Positions 5,485 to 7,437 of a stretch of DNA of 7,437 bases are shown here, in pieces. The translations under genes and the position numbers were made by a program. The DNA comes from an uncultured Kineosporia sp. (GTDB lineage: Bacteria; Actinomycetota; Actinomycetes; Actinomycetales; Kineosporiaceae): positions 1-7,437 of the forward strand of contig CALMAR010000445.1 in NCBI GenBank assembly GCA_937859855.1, read 5' to 3'. The number at the start of each line of letters is the position of its first letter. The stretch's first letter is position 1. The notes under the pieces are model-generated. The model saw only the letters and a list, made by a program, of their open reading frames with translations, was not told the origin of the DNA and made no database searches.

Positions 5485-5889
5485 TCAGTCCTCCTCGCCG
5501 GGGGAGGTGCGCGTAAGTTCGACGAGGCGCCGCAGGCAGTGCTCGCGCAACGGCTCTGGGAATCCTGCGGCGAGCCGGTAGTACACGACCCGCCCAGCCT
5601 TGCGGGTGCTGACCATCCCAGCCGTCCGCAACAGCCGTAGCGCATAGCCGACCGAGTCCTCCGTCGCTTCCAGAGCCAGGGCGAGGTCGCCGACGCACAG
5701 TTCTTCCACCTCGTCCAAGGCGTACAGGATTCGGGCTCTTACTGGATCTGACAGCAGAGACAGCAGGCTGCTCAATCGTCCGGCGTCTTCCGCCGACAGC
5801 CCACGCATCCGGGCACGAGCTACCCGCTCCGGGTCGACAGGGTGCTCGTGCGGCTCTGGAGTTGTTCCAAGATCAGTTTGAGGCTTCAT
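5485..5889 (-). CDS. ArsR/SmtB-family metal-responsive transcriptional repressor
   Basis: A 134-residue winged-helix protein. The core runs from about 38 to 125: SLLSLLSDPVRARILYAL (first helices), EELCVGDLALALEATEDSVGYALRLLRTAGMV (helix-turn-helix), and RKAGRVVYYRL (the beta wing). Cys65 in ELCVGDL is in the metal-site region of ArsR and CadC relatives, but the second Cys of the usual ELCVCDL is Gly67. Other possible ligands are His14 and His16 in EPHEHP near the N-terminus, and His117 with Cys118 in REHCLRR at the C-terminal helix. Proteins of this type bind the operator without metal and release it when metal is bound. As first gene of the coupled operon it should regulate itself and the permease. 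ATG 5889 is chosen because the upstream frame (to 5985) is not family-like and would contain the candidate operator. It lacks a strong ribosome binding site, and ATG 5934 cannot be excluded. Confidence 0.85.
   Translation of the reverse strand: MKPQTDLGTTPEPHEHPVDPERVARARMRGLSAEDAGRLSSLLSLLSDPVRARILYALDEVEELCVGDLALALEATEDSVGYALRLLRTAGMVSTRKAGRVVYYRLAAGFPEPLREHCLRRLVELTRTSPGEED
5490..5496 (-). promoter_or_regulatory. Ribosome binding site of the permease, inside the arsR 3' end
   Basis: On the minus strand GAGGAGG lies 6 nt before the permease ATG and encodes the last Glu residues of the repressor. The arsR stop TGA and the permease ATG are separated by one base (TGAGATG), which indicates coupled translation. 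Confidence 0.65.
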
Positions 5890-5909
5890 GAGGTCACGCA
5901 CATTAGCCG

Positions 5910-5933
5910 TGAACCCGCACGGGTGTACATTCA
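5910..5933. promoter_or_regulatory. Candidate ArsR operator
   Basis: The 24-bp dyad reads TGAA-nnnn-CAC-nn-GTG-nnnn-TTCA and lies 20 nt upstream of the arsR ATG. Length and TGAA/TTCA ends recall the long imperfect palindromes bound by ArsR/SmtB dimers, although the half-site spacing is not a standard one. A second overlapping dyad, ACCCG-ca-CGGGT (5913-5924), has another centre. Only seven of twelve pairs match in the longer dyad, so this is a hypothesis based on position. Confidence 0.4.
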
Positions 5934-5988
5934 TTCCCGCAGAAGGTGCCCTGTACCAAGGGCCGTCGGCTACGGCAGTCCTCACTCA

Positions 5989-6041
5989 TGATCGGACGGG
6001 ACAGGTCGTGCGAGCCAGGGACCTATCTGCGCGTCCGATCA
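5989..6041. repeat. Perfect 10-bp inverted repeat between ltrA-like gene and arsR
   Basis: TGATCGGACG (5989-5998) and CGTCCGATCA (6032-6041) are perfect inverted copies separated by 33 nt. Inside lies a smaller perfect stem, AGGTC (6003-6007) with GACCT (6020-6024). It lies 41 nt beyond the stop of the upstream LtrA-family gene and before the arsR promoter region. It could be a structured 3' end or a paired protein-binding site. No T-run follows on either strand. Confidence 0.55.
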
Positions 6042-6081
6042 CCCGGCGACCGGAGTCGATGCAGAAACGCCCGAGACGGGA

Positions 6082-7230
6082 CTAGACCTTCTGAAGGGTG
6101 GCGTCCAGGGTGCCGACTCGTGCGATCAGTAGAAGCGTTGCGCAGAGGATGCTGGCGGATAGGACTGGTGTCGTGATTGTGGATATGAGGCCGCCGATGG
6201 CGAGGGCGGAGAGGCCGATGAGCCCGGGAGCGGGGATGCGGCTGGTGAGGGACCAGGCGTAGCCGTTCTGCACGGCGACGTAGAGGGCTGGGCCGCCGAA
6301 CATCAGCAGGCTTAGGGATGCGTCGCCGGTTCGGGTGGGGTTGTGGATGTAGATCTCGTTGGCAACGGCGAGGCTGATGAGGCTGGCAAGGACCAGGATC
6401 TGGGTATTCACAGCGATGCGTGCTGCACGGAGGGGATCTTGGGTGGTGGCGGCTTGTTCGGCGATGAGCTTGGCTGATCCGCCGAAGTACAGGGCCCACA
6501 GGGCGATAATCGCGATCAGGAGCAGGGTGGCGGTTGCGAACATTGCCGGCGACGGCGTGGCCGCGGCCACTGCGGTGCCTGTGGTGAGGATGCCTTCGCC
6601 GAGCGCGATGAGGAGGAAGAGGCGGCTGCGTTCAAGCATGTGGCCAGGGCTAAAGTGGACTGTGCTGGTGCGGAAGCGGTGTCGTCTGGGCACTGGGTGG
6701 GCAAGCCAGGTGCCTGCTAGTTCGCCGGCGGCTGCGGCGGTCCACCACCACAGGCGAACCTCCGGGGAGACAAGGGCTCCTGCGATCCAGGCGATAGCTG
6801 TAATGAGGAACCACGTCAGCATCGCCGCGTAGTGGTCGCGCAGCTGGGCTGCGGTCACTAGCCACAGCAACGCTGGGCCGATCCGGCAGGCCAGGAATGG
6901 AGCGACGAATAGCCACGGCTGGTCGTCGAAGGCTCGGCCTATCCCGGCGTTCATGAATAGCCCGAGGATCATGACGGCGAGCATGGTCCAGCGATGTGCT
7001 GACTGCTGGACGCCGGGGAGGGCTGATCCCCAGCTGGTGTAGGACCAGATGCCGAAGATGCCGACGAGCAGGACTGCGGTCTCGGCGGCCCCTCGCCAGC
7101 CGAGATGGTCGAGCAGGTGGTGGGACAGCTGAGAGACAGCGAAAACGAACACCAGGTCGAAGAACAGTTCGAGCGGAGAGACCTCATCATGGTGTTCACT
7201 GATCTGTTCGCCGGTGTCGTCAGCTGTCAC
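6082..7230 (-). CDS. Low temperature requirement protein A (LtrA) family membrane protein
   Basis: A 382-residue integral membrane protein. The N-terminal family signature EVSPLELFFDLVFVFAVSQL (16-35) includes the acidic residues Glu21 and Asp25 at the start of the first helix. A later signature, ERSRLFLLIALGEGIL, matches the family's ER-x-x-LF-x-x-x-x-LGE pattern. Roughly ten hydrophobic segments span the length, as usual for LtrA proteins of 370-420 residues, so the gene appears full-length. The family is named from a Listeria gene linked to growth at low temperature; the molecular function is unknown and transport is only assumed. GTG 7230 is chosen because a purine-rich GGGAGGG (complement of 7234-7240) lies just upstream, although at a short 3-4 nt spacing; GTG 7254 would add eight residues. 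The 192-nt gap to arsR suggests a separate transcription unit from the metal operon. Confidence 0.87.
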   Translation of the reverse strand: MTADDTGEQISEHHDEVSPLELFFDLVFVFAVSQLSHHLLDHLGWRGAAETAVLLVGIFGIWSYTSWGSALPGVQQSAHRWTMLAVMILGLFMNAGIGRAFDDQPWLFVAPFLACRIGPALLWLVTAAQLRDHYAAMLTWFLITAIAWIAGALVSPEVRLWWWTAAAAGELAGTWLAHPVPRRHRFRTSTVHFSPGHMLERSRLFLLIALGEGILTTGTAVAAATPSPAMFATATLLLIAIIALWALYFGGSAKLIAEQAATTQDPLRAARIAVNTQILVLASLISLAVANEIYIHNPTRTGDASLSLLMFGGPALYVAVQNGYAWSLTSRIPAPGLIGLSALAIGGLISTITTPVLSASILCATLLLIARVGTLDATLQKV

Positions 7231-7288
7231 GTGCCCTCCCGGCCATGCACACACTCGCCGTGGTTCTGGGTCAGGTGAACCGTTTCGG

Positions 7289-7305
7289 ATCAGGGTTGCC
7301 CTGAT
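7289..7305. terminator. Perfect hairpin over the SDR stop codon
   Basis: ATCAGGG (7289-7295) and CCCTGAT (7299-7305) form a perfect 7-bp stem with a 3-nt loop. The stem contains the dehydrogenase stop (complement of 7290-7292). It may stop transcription or protect the mRNA end, but no T-run follows on the minus strand. Confidence 0.4.
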
Positions 7306-7437
7306 GGCCGGATCAAGACTTCGTGAATGGCCAGGCGCCGGGGGCGGCTGAGGGCGAAGGCGATGATGTCGGCGATGTCGCCTGCGGTGACTTCGGCGGT
7401 GCTGTAGAGGTTCTCGACGTTGCGCCGCGTTTCGGGG
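7290..7437 (-). CDS. Short-chain dehydrogenase/reductase, C-terminal end (partial)
   Basis: Only the last 48 residues are in the window; the gene continues beyond the right edge, and its short visible part has no start. The end reads ETRRNVENLYSTAEVTAGDI, then ADIIAFALSRPRRLAIHEV and LIRPSGQP. An acidic DIAD helix, a FAL-x-RP turn and the V/I-x-E-x-LIRP end are typical of classical SDR enzymes of the YdfG/serine 3-dehydrogenase type, which reduce or oxidise hydroxy groups with NADP(H) in the cytoplasm. The cofactor-binding glycine motif and the Tyr-x-x-x-Lys site are outside, so activity cannot be judged. Stop TGA is at the complement of 7290-7292, 59 nt before the LtrA-family start on the same strand. 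Confidence 0.8.
   Translation of the reverse strand, partial: PETRRNVENLYSTAEVTAGDIADIIAFALSRPRRLAIHEVLIRPSGQP

Noticed and set aside
5484..5645. An upstream extension of the permease by 54 residues.
   Set aside because: It lies in the arsR gene in another frame, has no membrane character, and the ATG at 5483 has a strong ribosome binding site.
5890..5985. A 32-residue N-terminal extension of the ArsR repressor.
   Set aside because: The added residues do not resemble the family, and the extension would cover the candidate operator. ATG 5934 remains possible but is less likely.
6070..6080. CCCG-aga-CGGG just after the LtrA-family stop as a terminator.
   Set aside because: Only four pairs and no T-run follow on the minus strand, so it is too weak to call.

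Overview
The window is GC-rich throughout, with short intergenic gaps, GTG as well as ATG starts, and a tRNA gene that does not encode its 3' CCA. Together with the protein families present (an actinobacterial-type permease, DUF305 lipoprotein and ArsR set, and an integrase of the 'GRLGHGGGGTTTLRVYAAW' type), this points to a high-GC actinobacterium. The genus cannot be fixed from sequence alone.

Left part (1-2385), apparently chromosomal, all on +. It opens with a 5'-truncated 3-hydroxyisobutyrate dehydrogenase-type oxidoreductase. A two-domain GNAT acetyltransferase follows, and its stop overlaps the ATG of a small uridine-kinase-like P-loop kinase, so those two are probably translated together. 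A hairpin covers the kinase stop, and a tRNA with anticodon CAU (elongator Met, or Ile2) comes next.

Middle (2386-3057). Directly after the tRNA 3' end lies the C-terminal catalytic remnant of a tyrosine recombinase, surrounded by short repeats. A tRNA 3' end is a classic insertion target, so this looks like the scar of an integrated element, with the metal-related genes to the right as possible cargo.

Metal cassette (3058-5889, all on -, transcribed right to left). An ArsR/SmtB-family repressor is followed by a COG0701/ArsP_1-type permease with a His-rich tail, a small membrane protein that appears as two overlapping reading frames, and a Met- and His-rich DUF305 lipoprotein. The junctions are tight: 1 nt between arsR and permease, ATGA between permease and the small protein, and TGATG between its two halves. 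This indicates one translationally coupled operon. The likely theme is soft-metal handling (copper being the best guess) at the cell membrane, under metal-responsive repression; the metal is inferred, not shown.

Right end (6082-7437, on -). A low-temperature-requirement A (LtrA) family membrane protein is separated from the cassette by a 192-nt gap holding a perfect 10-bp inverted repeat and a possible operator. The last 48 residues of a short-chain dehydrogenase run off the right edge.

No stretch over 300 bases is without a gene or gene remnant. No CRISPR array, complete insertion sequence or replication origin was seen.
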